DNA from: Gallibacter pasteurianus_A
GTDB lineage: Bacteria; Bacillota; Clostridia; Peptostreptococcales; Anaerovoracaceae
Direction: 5' to 3'
DNA: 64,000 nucleotides
NCBI GenBank assembly: GCA_963596005.1
Contig: CAVBJF010000002.1
Coordinates: 265,845-329,844, forward strand
Shown: one piece after another, positions 54,222-63,268 of the stretch
Numbering within the stretch: the first letter of the stretch is position 1
How the letters are laid out: each line of letters starts with the position of its first letter
Translations under genes and position numbers: made by a program
Notes under the pieces: generated by a model
What the model saw: the letters and a program-made list of their open reading frames with translations, nothing else
Told to the model about the DNA's origin: nothing
Databases searched by the model: none

Positions 54222-55355
54222 TTATTTTAGTACTTCTTTGGCAATAACCATTTTCTGTACTTCAGAAGTTCCCTCATAAATAGAAGTAACTCTAATATCT
54301 CTGTACATTCTTTCAATTGGATAATCTTTGATATAGCCGTACCCACCGTGTAGCTGTAACGCTCTATCAACAATCCATTTGCCTTCTTCAGAAGCAAATA
54401 GCTTAGCCATTGATGCTTCCTTATCAGCAGGCTGTCCCATATCCATCTTGTATGCTGCATCGTAAACCAAGTGTCTGATAGCGCATAGCTTAGTTTCCAT
54501 TTCAGCAATCAAGAACTGAGTATGCTGGAACTGTGACAATTTCCTTCCAAACTGCTTTCTTGCCTTGATATAGCTCTTAGCTTCTTCCATTGCAGCTGTT
54601 GCAATACCAAGTGCCTGAGCTGAGATACCAAGTCTTCCCAAAGAAAGTGTCTGCATCGCATTTACGAATCCATTGTCTACTTCACCAAGAATATTTTCTG
54701 CAGGTACTCTTACATCTTCAAGTACAACGTCTGAAGTTGCACAACCGATCATGCCCATCTTGTCCTCAGGCTTACCAAATGATACGCCCTCAGATTTTGA
54801 GTCAACGATGAATGCAGTAATACCCTTCACGCCCTTTGCAGGGTTAGTCTTAGCGAAAACGATTACATAATCAGAGAAAGGCGCTGCTGTGATAAAGGTC
54901 TTTCTTCCGTTGAGGATGTAGTCGTTGCCGTCTTTTACAGCTGTTGTCAAAACAGATGCTGCGTCAGAACCTGCACCAGGCTCAGTCAAGCCGAACGCTA
55001 GCACAATCTCGCCTTTACCAAGTGCTGGAAGATATTTTTTCTTCTGTTCTTCGTTGCCGAATTTTAGAAGAGGTGCAGCATATAGAGAGTTGTTTCCCGA
55101 TACATAGATAGAAGCAACACCTGATGCTCTAGAAATTTCTTCCATTACTATAGCATACGATCTGTGGTCTCCGCCTGCTCCGCCGTATTCTACCGGTGTT
55201 TTTACAGCCAAGAATCCGGCTTCGCCCATCTTTCTGTAGAGTTCCATTGGGAATTCTGCTGTCTTGTCAACATCTTCTGCTATCGGTTTAATTTCGTTTT
55301 CAGCAAAAGATCTTGCAAGCTGACGGACTAATTCATGTTCTTTTTCGAAAATCAT
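54222..55355 (-). CDS. acdB: Acyl-CoA dehydrogenase (AcdB-like)
   Basis: This 377-residue flavoprotein would reduce 2-isocaprenoyl-CoA to isocaproyl-CoA, in Clostridia typically with electron-transfer flavoprotein in a bifurcating complex. FAD- and substrate-binding text includes FGLTEPGAGSDAASVLTTA and QTLSLGRLGISAQALG, and the catalytic Glu is at 361 in IYEGTSE. It follows hadC by 25 bases. The etfBA genes that follow acdB in Clostridioides are absent here and must lie elsewhere. Confidence 0.93.
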   Translation of the reverse strand: MIFEKEHELVRQLARSFAENEIKPIAEDVDKTAEFPMELYRKMGEAGFLAVKTPVEYGGAGGDHRSYAIVMEEISRASGVASIYVSGNNSLYAAPLLKFGNEEQKKKYLPALGKGEIVLAFGLTEPGAGSDAASVLTTAVKDGNDYILNGRKTFITAAPFSDYVIVFAKTNPAKGVKGITAFIVDSKSEGVSFGKPEDKMGMIGCATSDVVLEDVRVPAENILGEVDNGFVNAMQTLSLGRLGISAQALGIATAAMEEAKSYIKARKQFGRKLSQFQHTQFLIAEMETKLCAIRHLVYDAAYKMDMGQPADKEASMAKLFASEEGKWIVDRALQLHGGYGYIKDYPIERMYRDIRVTSIYEGTSEVQKMVIAKEVLK

Positions 55356-55380
55356 AAAAATCCTCCTTTAAATGTATATA

Positions 55381-56502
55381 CTATAGCATCTCTGCAAAAG
55401 TTTGCAATGATGTACGTGCCTGTTCAAAGTTGGTCATCTGATGATCTACTTCGATCATAACCAATTTGATGCCTTCCTTTTCGAGAGCCTTCTTAAAGAT
55501 AGGATAATCAAATTCTTCTGGATCACAGAACTTAGCTTGAACATAAAGTACGCCGTCTGCGCCTGATTTCTTAACCTTTTCGATTAACATATCGCTTCTC
55601 TTCTTTTCTGCATCATATAGTAGAGAGCATCCTTCAATATCGCCAAGATATTTTGCAAGTGCTCTGATAGGATTGCCTGTTCCTTCGTCAACAAGAGTTC
55701 TAAACTGTCTTGATTCCTGAGCTACTTCGTCATCTACTATAGCAAGCTTGTAGTCTTCGAGTATAGCATTTAAGTCATCAAGGCTTGTCAGGATACCAGT
55801 TGTAACGATTTTCTTACCATCCCAAGGCTTAACTTCTTCTTTCTTGAGTTCTTCGTTAAGCTCTGTCAAAAGCTCTGTATACTCAGCTCTATCCATATAA
55901 TTAGCAATAGTAAGAACCTTGCTTCTCTTAGATGGTGTGATGATCTGAGGATATTTTGCAGCTAATTCTACGAATTCCTGCATAAGCTTCTTAGATTTGT
56001 TATAAAGCTTGATAGCTTCTTCAATATCTGTATCTGAGAAAATATCTCCCTTGATTGCTTCAAGCTGTTCTTTAACTTTTCTGTACTGAGTTTCGTTGAA
56101 GTCAACTCCGCACTCAAGCTTTCTGTTCTGAGCCATAGCTACATGGATATAAGGAATCTTATCTCCAACAGCTAATTTAATGTTCTGACCTAAAGCTTTT
56201 AATGAGTCGCACTGTATAGATACCATAATACCTGATAAGCAATCAAGAGTACCGTTTAGTGCCATTTCCATTGTTCTCTGTACGACAGAGCAATAGAATG
56301 CAGGAAAATATTCCTTAGCTTCTGATACCTGTCCCTGGCTACCCCAAAGACCAACCGGGATCATTCCTGAAGCATATACGATTTCTACAGGCATGTGAAT
56401 CGGAGAAACACCAATCAGCTTTTTGCCTTCTGCCTGGTATTTTTTTACCAAATCAGCTATGCTGACATCGAATTTTTTTAATACGTTTGCAACATTACTC
56501 AT
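55381..56502 (-). CDS. hadC: 2-hydroxyacyl-CoA dehydratase subunit HadC
   Basis: This 373-residue protein is the smaller subunit of an oxygen-sensitive [4Fe-4S] dehydratase that removes water from (R)-2-hydroxyacyl-CoA through a ketyl radical. The family features are GVSPIHMPVEIVYASGMIPV near residue 33, a Cys in FYCSVVQRTMEMAL, DCLSGIMVSIQCDSLKALG and YVQAKFCDPEEFDYP. It lies 3 bases after hadB. Subunit order matches the Clostridioides hadIBC genes. It needs activation by the HadI protein encoded upstream. Confidence 0.94.
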   Translation of the reverse strand: MSNVANVLKKFDVSIADLVKKYQAEGKKLIGVSPIHMPVEIVYASGMIPVGLWGSQGQVSEAKEYFPAFYCSVVQRTMEMALNGTLDCLSGIMVSIQCDSLKALGQNIKLAVGDKIPYIHVAMAQNRKLECGVDFNETQYRKVKEQLEAIKGDIFSDTDIEEAIKLYNKSKKLMQEFVELAAKYPQIITPSKRSKVLTIANYMDRAEYTELLTELNEELKKEEVKPWDGKKIVTTGILTSLDDLNAILEDYKLAIVDDEVAQESRQFRTLVDEGTGNPIRALAKYLGDIEGCSLLYDAEKKRSDMLIEKVKKSGADGVLYVQAKFCDPEEFDYPIFKKALEKEGIKLVMIEVDHQMTNFEQARTSLQTFAEML

Positions 56503-56505
56503 TGA

Positions 56506-57741
56506 TTATTTCGCCTCCTTATTTGCAGCCATTACTTCAATAAGGCCCTGTACTCTTGTATCATACTGCGCTTCTGAGAAGTTTCTTGGGTCAGCCTGGT
56601 CGCCATCAAAGATAGCAGTAGGAATACCAGTTTCTTCTCTAATAACTCTTTCGAGTTCATACATCTGACCTGACCACTGCTTACAGCTTCTGTTGATGTG
56701 GATCAAAGCGCCGTCACAATTATTTTCTCTGATAACCTTTAATCTCATATCAGCTGATCTTTCGAAGCTGATTGCGTTTGGAGTTCTGCAGTATGCTTGC
56801 ATAAGTTCATTTGTATTGCCATAGATATATCCGAAAGCGTCTGCATAAACTGTACCGCATACATTGACACCTGCATCCTTTAATGTTTTGAATGTGTGTC
56901 TTAAATGTGGCCAGCAAGCGATACCTTCAAACATAACTCTGTACTTTTCTTCGCCCTTAAATGTTGATTTGCCTTCTTTAACATTTTCTTCGAATTCTTT
57001 TAGAAGTAGCTCAAATGCTTCTGCAGATTCTTTTTTACCTCTTGCACAAACTGCTACTGCCATGTGGTTAAATACATCAAATCCACTGAATGGTGAAGGA
57101 GTATATCTGCACATGCTTGTTGCTGCAAGCCATGCTCTACCGGTTCTCTGAGAAATTTCCATTACCTCTTCGAACTTCTTTTGATCCCACTTTTTGCCAG
57201 TGATCTCTTCAAGCTGCTTTATAGCATGTTTAAACTGTCCTCTTACATATGCTATTCTGTCTTCTTCTGCATCGTAATCGTTGTTATAAGGAATATCCAC
57301 AAGGATCATTGGAATATCAAGTTCCTTTGCGATATTTTCATACCATTTGATCATGCAGTTACAGATATTGTTACAGCATAATACGAAATCAGGCTGTGGC
57401 ATATTTAGCTCCGGAGCATCCTTTACCTGCATATATGCTAAGCTGATTCTTGCATATGCACAGATGTCGTTTGAATATCCGCTCTGCTCTGCAGTTTCGC
57501 ACATTCTCTCTCCGCCGCCTTTAGCTGCTATAGCTGCCGCTTGGTTTTCAGGATATACTACCTTAACACCAAGAGTTTCAAAAATTTCCTGTGGGAAGTT
57601 AGATGCACACCAGCCCACTTTCTCACCGGCGTTTTTAGCATCCCACGCACCTTGATAATGTTCAGCAACTATCTTGTTTAACAGATCCCTAGCCATTACA
57701 GGCTTAGCTTCTACATTACTCATGTTGTACCCCTTTCTCAT
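56506..57741 (-). CDS. hadB: 2-hydroxyacyl-CoA dehydratase subunit HadB
   Basis: This 411-residue protein is the larger dehydratase subunit, which in homologues carries a [4Fe-4S] cluster with one open iron site that binds the substrate. GWCASNFPQEIFETLG, LCCNNICNCMIKWYEN, and INRSCKQWSGQMYELER contain the conserved Cys residues. The length is normal for HadB/FldB. The start overlaps hadI by 4 bases. An in-frame ATG five codons further (MSNVEAKP) could be the true start, but the spacing to the GAAAGG site makes the chosen one plausible. Confidence 0.94.
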   Translation of the reverse strand: MRKGYNMSNVEAKPVMARDLLNKIVAEHYQGAWDAKNAGEKVGWCASNFPQEIFETLGVKVVYPENQAAAIAAKGGGERMCETAEQSGYSNDICAYARISLAYMQVKDAPELNMPQPDFVLCCNNICNCMIKWYENIAKELDIPMILVDIPYNNDYDAEEDRIAYVRGQFKHAIKQLEEITGKKWDQKKFEEVMEISQRTGRAWLAATSMCRYTPSPFSGFDVFNHMAVAVCARGKKESAEAFELLLKEFEENVKEGKSTFKGEEKYRVMFEGIACWPHLRHTFKTLKDAGVNVCGTVYADAFGYIYGNTNELMQAYCRTPNAISFERSADMRLKVIRENNCDGALIHINRSCKQWSGQMYELERVIREETGIPTAIFDGDQADPRNFSEAQYDTRVQGLIEVMAANKEAK

Positions 57742-58526
57742 TTTTTTAAATAAAATTCATACGCATAGATTGCTGCTCCTAATGCACCAGCTAACTGAGA
57801 TTCATCAGAAACTGCAATAGTTGTATCAAGTTCTTCTTCTAATGCCCTAACTACTCCGGAGTTTCGCGAAACTCCGCCTGTCATAACTACAGGTGGCTCA
57901 ACGCCTATTCTCTTTGCCTGACCTGCCACTCTGCTTGCTACAGAAGCGTGAATTCCCTTTATAATACTCTTAACATCGGCATTGTGTGCCAATGAAGAGA
58001 TTACTTCCGATTCGGCAAAAACCGTACACGTAGATGATATCGGTGTTTTCGATGTTGCTTCTTTATCGAGCTTGCCAAAATCGTCAAGACTTACATGAAG
58101 TACATTTGCCATTACTTCGAGGAATCTGCCTGTACCGGCCGCGCATTTATCATTCATAACAAAGTTTTGTAGTTGACCATTTTTATCGATTCGCAGCACC
58201 TTTGCATCCTGTCCGCCTATGTCGATTATAGTGCCTACTTTACCAAAGATGAATGAACCACCCTTGGCATGGCAACTCAACTCGCTCATAGTCTTATCTG
58301 CTCTTTCATAGGTATTTCGGCCATAACCTGTTGAGATGATAGCCGACATATCATCCAGAGTCAGCCCTGCTTTACCAAGAGCCTCCTCGAGGATAATATC
58401 AACACCGTCTGTACCGGCGCCCTTTTCTATGAGTGCGCTACTTATCTTTTCTTTGCCGTCCGCCAAAATGACGCACTTAGAAGAAGTTGAGCCAATATCT
58501 ACTCCTAATGTATAAATTTTGCTCAT
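57738..58526 (-). CDS. hadI: 2-hydroxyacyl-CoA dehydratase activator HadI
   Basis: HadI is a homodimeric ASKHA ATPase (262 residues) that holds one [4Fe-4S] cluster between the subunits and injects an electron into HadBC, driven by ATP. GVDIGSTSSKCV at 8-19 and IIDIGGQDAKV at 100-110 bind nucleotide, and the cluster ligands are Cys128 (NDKCAAGTG) and Cys167 (SSTCTVF). Length and both Cys positions are as expected. It sits between hadA and hadB, the order used in Clostridioides. Confidence 0.95.
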   Translation of the reverse strand: MSKIYTLGVDIGSTSSKCVILADGKEKISSALIEKGAGTDGVDIILEEALGKAGLTLDDMSAIISTGYGRNTYERADKTMSELSCHAKGGSFIFGKVGTIIDIGGQDAKVLRIDKNGQLQNFVMNDKCAAGTGRFLEVMANVLHVSLDDFGKLDKEATSKTPISSTCTVFAESEVISSLAHNADVKSIIKGIHASVASRVAGQAKRIGVEPPVVMTGGVSRNSGVVRALEEELDTTIAVSDESQLAGALGAAIYAYEFYLKK

Positions 58527-58540
58527 TAGTATTGATCTCC

Positions 58541-59791
58541 TTATTGATCTCCGATGTAAATTACTCCATTTGCTTTGAATTCAGCGATCTGATCATCAGA
58601 ATATCCCATTTCCTTCATGATATCTTCTGAATGTTCACCGATCATAGGTCCCTTCTTGTATTCTGCAGGACCCATTTCCTGGAATTTAACAGGTAGCTTT
58701 ACAAGAGTTCTTTCTGCTCCATTGTCATAAGTCATCTTGTAGAAGCAGTCATTTGCCCAAGCCTGTTCGTCAACAAGGATTTCTTCCCATGACTGAGCTA
58801 CTGAGAATGCAAAGTCTGCCTTTGTAAGAATTGGCTTCCACTCTTCCGCTGTTTTTGTCTTAAACTTATCCATAATCATGTCATAAATCTCTGAATTTAG
58901 ACCATTTGCGATTAGGTTGTTTACAGGATAATACCTTTCGTCATCCACAAGATCAGGTCTTTCGATAACTTCCATCCATCTGTTGTAATAAGTGTTGTAA
59001 TCAGGCATGCAAGTCTGAATAAATCTGCCATCTTTTGTTTCCCAAGCAGCATTGAATGGGTTGCTTGATTCTCTGATTGCGATAGGGTATTTAACTCCTA
59101 CATCTTCGTACTGAGCAGCCTGTACCATCATACCCATGTTATGGATAGCTGTTTCAAACAATGAAGTTTCTACCTTTTCGCCCTCACCTGTCTTTGTTGC
59201 CTTATAAAGAGCTGCAAGTACGCCTGCTGCAAGGTTCATACCAACATTGTGGTCACCAAGACCCGGGCATACATTCATAGGTACAGTACCTTTTTGTCTG
59301 AGTGATTCGAGGTATCCGCCCCTTGCAAAGAATGAAGTGAAGTCAAATCCCGGCAGATCCTTGTCAGGACCGTATTCACCGTAACCTGTAATCATCCCAT
59401 ATACAAGTTTAGGGAATTTGCTTTTTAGTGACTCATAATCAAGTCCGTTCTTTTGAAGTGACTGAACTCTGTTGTTTGTAATAAATATATCTGCATCTTC
59501 CAATAATTTGAACAATGCTTCTTTTCCTGCTGGGTCTTTAGTGTTAATAGAGATACATCTCTTATTACCGTTTTCAAGATCCCAAGTAGTATTTTCGTGG
59601 AATAAAGACCACTTATCGCTTGGTCTTCCTTCTGTTGGAGCAGTATATCTTAGCGGATCTCCTTTTGCTGACTCTACTTTGATAACATCAGCACCGAGAT
59701 CTGCCAAAAATCTGCCTGTTGTAGCTGCCGCGATAAATGTAGCATATTCAACTACTTTAACGCCTTCTAATGGCTTTTTTGTGTTACTCAT
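58541..59791 (-). CDS. hadA: Family III CoA-transferase HadA
   Basis: HadA moves CoA from the acyl-CoA product to the 2-hydroxy acid, so activation costs no ATP in steady state. The 416-residue protein has the family III fold with GRFLADLGADVIKVES near the start, NPFNAAWETKDGRFIQ, and PGFDFTSFFARGG, in which Asp150 is the likely acyl-binding nucleophile. It is the first gene after an extended -10 promoter and is followed by hadI 14 bases later. An AGGAGG site precedes the ATG. Confidence 0.93.
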   Translation of the reverse strand: MSNTKKPLEGVKVVEYATFIAAATTGRFLADLGADVIKVESAKGDPLRYTAPTEGRPSDKWSLFHENTTWDLENGNKRCISINTKDPAGKEALFKLLEDADIFITNNRVQSLQKNGLDYESLKSKFPKLVYGMITGYGEYGPDKDLPGFDFTSFFARGGYLESLRQKGTVPMNVCPGLGDHNVGMNLAAGVLAALYKATKTGEGEKVETSLFETAIHNMGMMVQAAQYEDVGVKYPIAIRESSNPFNAAWETKDGRFIQTCMPDYNTYYNRWMEVIERPDLVDDERYYPVNNLIANGLNSEIYDMIMDKFKTKTAEEWKPILTKADFAFSVAQSWEEILVDEQAWANDCFYKMTYDNGAERTLVKLPVKFQEMGPAEYKKGPMIGEHSEDIMKEMGYSDDQIAEFKANGVIYIGDQ

Positions 59792-59847
59792 TTATTTATC
59801 CTCCTTAGTTTTAGCTGAACTTTTGATTGACTTAAATTGTAATAATA

Positions 59848-59876
59848 ATTATATCAATCTTTGCCCGATAAGTAAA
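59848..59876 (-). promoter_or_regulatory. Extended -10 promoter of the had operon
   Basis: On the minus strand TTTACT (59871-59876) and TATAAT (59848-59853) are 17 bases apart, and TG-A directly precedes the -10 (TGn extended type). It lies in the 108-base gap between the acyl-CoA ligase gene and hadA and gives the had genes their own start. Confidence 0.75.
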
Positions 59877-59899
59877 TACCGAGCAAGATTATTAACGCC

Positions 59900-61468
59900 T
59901 TATTTTTTCCTGTTTGCAGCTATATCTGCTATGACCTTATTTTTTAGAACCTTTTCATTTATTTTGCCCGAACTGTTTCGTGGCATTTCCTCCATAAAGA
60001 AGATGTATTCGGGTATTTTGTACTCGCTTATCCTGCTCTTTAGCTCCCTTTTTATCTTCTCTCTTAACTTTGGGTCCTCTTTGCCTTCGATGCAAGCTGC
60101 TATTTCTTCCTGAAGTACTATCGCAGGCACTCCGAAAACTTTAACATCCGCGATGCCGACGATGTCTTTTATCGCTTTTTCTATCTCAAGTGGAGAAATA
60201 TTTTCTCCGCCTCTTATAATCAAGTTTTTGAATCTTCCTGTAATAACTAAGTTTCCATCTTTTCTGATATATCCAAGGTCACCGCTTTTTAGCCAACCAT
60301 CCTCGGTAAATACATTTTTTGTTTCCTCCGGATTTGCTATATATCCTTGCATAACATTGTAACCTTTTATTTGAATCTCGCCCTCTATATTGCACTTGCA
60401 AGGTTTTGTAGCGCCTTTTCTCATAGTTCTTATCTCTACGCCCGGAATAGGCCTGCCCGAAGTATTTGCTTTAACCTCAATAGGATCATCGTTTTTGCAC
60501 AGCGTCACGCACGGTGAAGTTTCTGTCTGCCCGTACGATGGTTGTAAATTTATACCATCAAACATTTCACAGATTTCTAAATAGTCCTGTGGAAATATTT
60601 GCGAGCCTGCTATGATACCGCTCTTTACAGAACTCAAATCGTAGTCTTTACGGTTTTTGTTTCTAAGCATAGCCAAAAACATCGTAGGGACTCCATTCAT
60701 AATCGTACATTTGTGCTTTTGAATAGCTCTAAAAATATCAACCGACCTTGTACTCTGCAAGAGGCACATTTTGAAGCAAGCATGCAGCATTGTCAAAAGG
60801 CAACCTGTGATACCAAAAGTGTGAAATAGCGGGACAGTTACAAGCATGCTGTCTTTTTCATTCCAGCCAAGCTGATCCACCATAGTAATAGCATTATTTA
60901 ACACGCTGTAATGCGTAAGCTCAACACCCTTACTGTTTCCTGTTGTTCCTGAAGTGAATAATACATTTGCGATAGCATTGCAGTCAGTAGAAGGCTTGAA
61001 CGAGATATTTTCGCCTTCCCTTGCAATCGCCTGCCACTGCTCATATGATTTGAGCATATATGTGCAAGTCCTGACCGTTGTATTTGGATAGAGAAGCTGC
61101 CTCATCGTATCTTCGTATGAGACTTCTTCAAAATTTTTCGAATAAAAGAAATGTGTTAGATTGGTGAGTCCGATACATCTCTCAAGCTCTGCTTGAGTAA
61201 ATCTCGTATTAAACGGAACTGCTGTTGCTCCAAATTTAACAATTGCAAAATAATGAAAAATCCAGCTATCGCTGTTTGTACCTATAATGCCGACATGATC
61301 TCCGGGCTTTATATCCGCCTCCTGCATCTCTGTGCAAAGCACATTTACGATACATTGAATGTCATGCCATGTGTATACGCCGTCTTTTACAACAAGTGCT
61401 GGTTTATCAGGAGTACAATCGGCTCTCATATCGAGAACCTCTCCTATCGTCTTTTCAATAAAGTTCAA
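59900..61468 (-). CDS. Class I acyl-CoA synthetase (AMP-forming)
   Basis: This 522-residue adenylate-forming enzyme has the AMP-binding P-loop FTSGTTGNSKGVELTH near residue 170, the YGQTETSP signature, the hinge region with GDLGYIRKDGNLVITGR, and the C-terminal catalytic Lys in PRNSSGKINEK. It would activate a carboxylic acid to its CoA thioester with ATP. Its place before the had operon suggests it may prime the pathway with a first acyl-CoA (isocaproyl- or 2-hydroxyisocaproyl-CoA), which HadA then recycles. The substrate is inferred. It has its own promoter and is divergent from asd. Confidence 0.88.
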   Translation of the reverse strand: MNFIEKTIGEVLDMRADCTPDKPALVVKDGVYTWHDIQCIVNVLCTEMQEADIKPGDHVGIIGTNSDSWIFHYFAIVKFGATAVPFNTRFTQAELERCIGLTNLTHFFYSKNFEEVSYEDTMRQLLYPNTTVRTCTYMLKSYEQWQAIAREGENISFKPSTDCNAIANVLFTSGTTGNSKGVELTHYSVLNNAITMVDQLGWNEKDSMLVTVPLFHTFGITGCLLTMLHACFKMCLLQSTRSVDIFRAIQKHKCTIMNGVPTMFLAMLRNKNRKDYDLSSVKSGIIAGSQIFPQDYLEICEMFDGINLQPSYGQTETSPCVTLCKNDDPIEVKANTSGRPIPGVEIRTMRKGATKPCKCNIEGEIQIKGYNVMQGYIANPEETKNVFTEDGWLKSGDLGYIRKDGNLVITGRFKNLIIRGGENISPLEIEKAIKDIVGIADVKVFGVPAIVLQEEIAACIEGKEDPKLREKIKRELKSRISEYKIPEYIFFMEEMPRNSSGKINEKVLKNKVIADIAANRKK

Positions 61469-61531
61469 TTCGTTTCTCCAAACATTTACTTAAATAGAAA
61501 TGACTATGTTATTTCTTTATCTTTCACTCAC

Positions 61532-61560
61532 AGTATACATTTTTGTTAAAAAAATTTCAA
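61532..61560 (-). promoter_or_regulatory. Promoter of the acyl-CoA synthetase gene
   Basis: A -35 TTGAAA (61555-61560) and a -10 TATACT (61532-61537) are exactly 17 bases apart on the minus strand, in the divergent region shared with asd. Confidence 0.72.
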
Positions 61561-61616
61561 TTGATTTTTGTGAAATTTTCAAAGATTCTTGATATTATTT
61601 TTAAATAAAATATTTT

Positions 61617-61646
61617 TTGTAAAAAGGTAACGAAATGTGATACAAT
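61617..61646 (+). promoter_or_regulatory. Predicted asd promoter
   Basis: TTGTAA (61617-61622) and TACAAT (61641-61646) are 18 bases apart on the plus strand, about 40 bases before the asd ATG. Confidence 0.5.
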
Positions 61647-61685
61647 CATATGTAAATATTGCACAAAAAGAACAGGAGAATAACT

Positions 61686-62678
61686 ATGAACAAGAAACCA
61701 AATGTAGCGCTGGTCGGAGTTACAGGTGTTGTAGGTTCGACATTTTTGAAAGTTTTAGAAGAAAGAGATTTTCCTTTTAAAAATCTATATATGATGGCAT
61801 CATCAAAATCAGCCGGAAAGACGATAAATTTTAAAGGCAAGGATTATATTGTTGAAGAACTTACAGAGCATAGTTTTGATAAAGATATAGACATTGCCCT
61901 ATTCTCTGCGGGCGGAGCTGTTAGCGCCAAGTTTGCTCCAATTGCTGCTAAGCACGGTGTTACAGTAGTTGATAACAGTTCACAGTGGCGAATGGATCCT
62001 GAGATTCCGCTTGTTGTGCCTGAGGTAAACCCTGATGACATCAAATGGAACAAAGGCATCATCGCAAATCCGAACTGTTCTACTATACAGGCTATGGTCG
62101 TTTTAAAACCACTTCATGACAAATACAAGATCAAAAGAGTTGTTTATTCTACATATCAGGCTGTGTCCGGCTCAGGCGTAAAAGGAATAAAGGATCTCGA
62201 AAACGGACTTGCAGGAAATGATACTACAAACGCATATCCTCACCCTATAGCAGGCAACTGTATACCGCAGATAGATTCCTTCACAGACAACGGATATACT
62301 AAAGAGGAAATGAAAATGATAAACGAAACTCATAAGATCCTCGGCGATGACAGTATCAGGGTTACAGCAACAACAGTCAGAGTACCTGTTTTTGACAGCC
62401 ACAGCGAATCTATAAATATCGAATTTGAAAAGGATTTTGATTTAGATGAGCTTAGAAATGTTTTGGAAAATGCCCCTGGAATCATAGTTCAGGATGATCC
62501 TGCAAACAGCGTTTACCCTCTCGCAAGAGATGCTGCCGGTACAGACGATGTATATGTAGGTCGCATACGAAGAGACTTTTCTGTCGACAGCGGCGTAAAT
62601 CTTTGGGTTGTTTCTGACAACATCAGAAAAGGTGCTGCGACAAATACAGTCCAGATTGCAGAGGAGCTCTTAAAATAG
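61686..62678 (+). CDS. asd: Aspartate-semialdehyde dehydrogenase
   Basis: Asd reduces aspartyl phosphate to the semialdehyde, the branch point to lysine, threonine and methionine and, through DAP, to peptidoglycan. The protein (330 residues from this start) has the NADP fold GVTGVVG at 11-17, VVDNSSQWRMDPEIPLVVPE, and the catalytic Cys131 in NPNCSTIQ, with the active-site His later in the chain. The ATG at 61686 has an AGGAG site 6 bases away; the upstream reading from 61659 lacks one. It is the only clear plus-strand gene in the window and ends in a strong terminator. Confidence 0.97.
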   Translation: MNKKPNVALVGVTGVVGSTFLKVLEERDFPFKNLYMMASSKSAGKTINFKGKDYIVEELTEHSFDKDIDIALFSAGGAVSAKFAPIAAKHGVTVVDNSSQWRMDPEIPLVVPEVNPDDIKWNKGIIANPNCSTIQAMVVLKPLHDKYKIKRVVYSTYQAVSGSGVKGIKDLENGLAGNDTTNAYPHPIAGNCIPQIDSFTDNGYTKEEMKMINETHKILGDDSIRVTATTVRVPVFDSHSESINIEFEKDFDLDELRNVLENAPGIIVQDDPANSVYPLARDAAGTDDVYVGRIRRDFSVDSGVNLWVVSDNIRKGAATNTVQIAEELLK

Positions 62679-62751
62679 CGTTTTGTACCTTTTTGCAATT
62701 TATTGGTATTGGCAAAAAAGCTATTTATTAGATAATCTTTATAAGAAAAAC

Positions 62752-62785
62752 AAAAAATCAGACATCTCGTACTGTCTGATTTTTT
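62752..62785 (+). terminator. Terminator of asd
   Basis: A 13-bp perfect stem, AAAAAATCAGACA against TGTCTGATTTTTT, with an eight-base loop, gives T-runs on both strands and could work in both directions. The 62786-62948 stretch after it holds no gene I can support, only small inverted repeats. Confidence 0.9.
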
Positions 62786-62948
62786 GAATGAGTCGTTATA
62801 TAGAGAGGTTAATTTATATGTGGACTACACGCTCCATAGTCCTGTGTTACTTGTTAATATCTTTCCTATCACTTTCACACAACCATAGTATAGGATATCT
62901 TGGTGACATACCTGTGACTTTTATATAAATGAACTGTCACAAAAGAAA

Positions 62949-62978
62949 AAACCGATTTATTTTTTTATAAATCGGTTT
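62949..62978 (-). terminator. Terminator of rpmF
   Basis: A 12-bp perfect stem, AAACCGATTTAT against ATAAATCGGTTT, with a six-base loop is followed on the minus strand by a T-rich tail. It starts 11 bases after the rpmF stop. Confidence 0.9.
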
Positions 62979-62989
62979 GACCTCTTAAA

Positions 62990-63166
62990 TTATTCTCCCA
63001 TTACATCTTTACCATCATAGTAGTTACAATTTGGACAAACTCTATGTGGAAGCTTTGGCTCATGGCACTGAGGACATTCTGATAATCCCGGAGCCTTCAT
63101 TTTCATATTTGGTGCTCTTCTGCTATCTCTTTTAGATTTTGAAGTTTTTCTTTTAGGTACTGCCAT
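62990..63166 (-). CDS. rpmF: Ribosomal protein L32
   Basis: This 58-residue protein begins MAVPKRKTSKSKRDSRRAPN and carries a zinc ribbon with two CxxC pairs, CPQC and CPNC, as in the zinc-binding form of L32. A perfect AAGGAGGTG site lies just before the ATG. Many Firmicutes place rpmF after a DUF177 (YceD) gene and before plsX or fapR; here it stands alone with its own promoter and terminator. Confidence 0.97.
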   Translation of the reverse strand: MAVPKRKTSKSKRDSRRAPNMKMKAPGLSECPQCHEPKLPHRVCPNCNYYDGKDVMGE

Positions 63167-63223
63167 TTCTACACCTCCTTCGAAGTTAAATCTATTGAAA
63201 TTTTAATAATTTGCAACTATTAG

Positions 63224-63252
63224 AGTATACAGCAATTAAAAATCGCTGTCAA
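63224..63252 (-). promoter_or_regulatory. Promoter of rpmF
   Basis: A consensus -35 TTGACA (63247-63252) and a -10 TATACT (63224-63229) are 17 bases apart on the minus strand. The spacer holds an imperfect palindrome, CAGC...GCTG, which might be an operator. Confidence 0.85.
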
Positions 63253-63268
63253 CTTTTTTCTATCGTCT

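Noticed and set aside
59472..60113. 213-codon plus-strand frame crossing the gap before hadA
   Set aside because: It is antisense to two well-supported genes and the gap it crosses holds the had promoter; the translation looks like shadow sequence.
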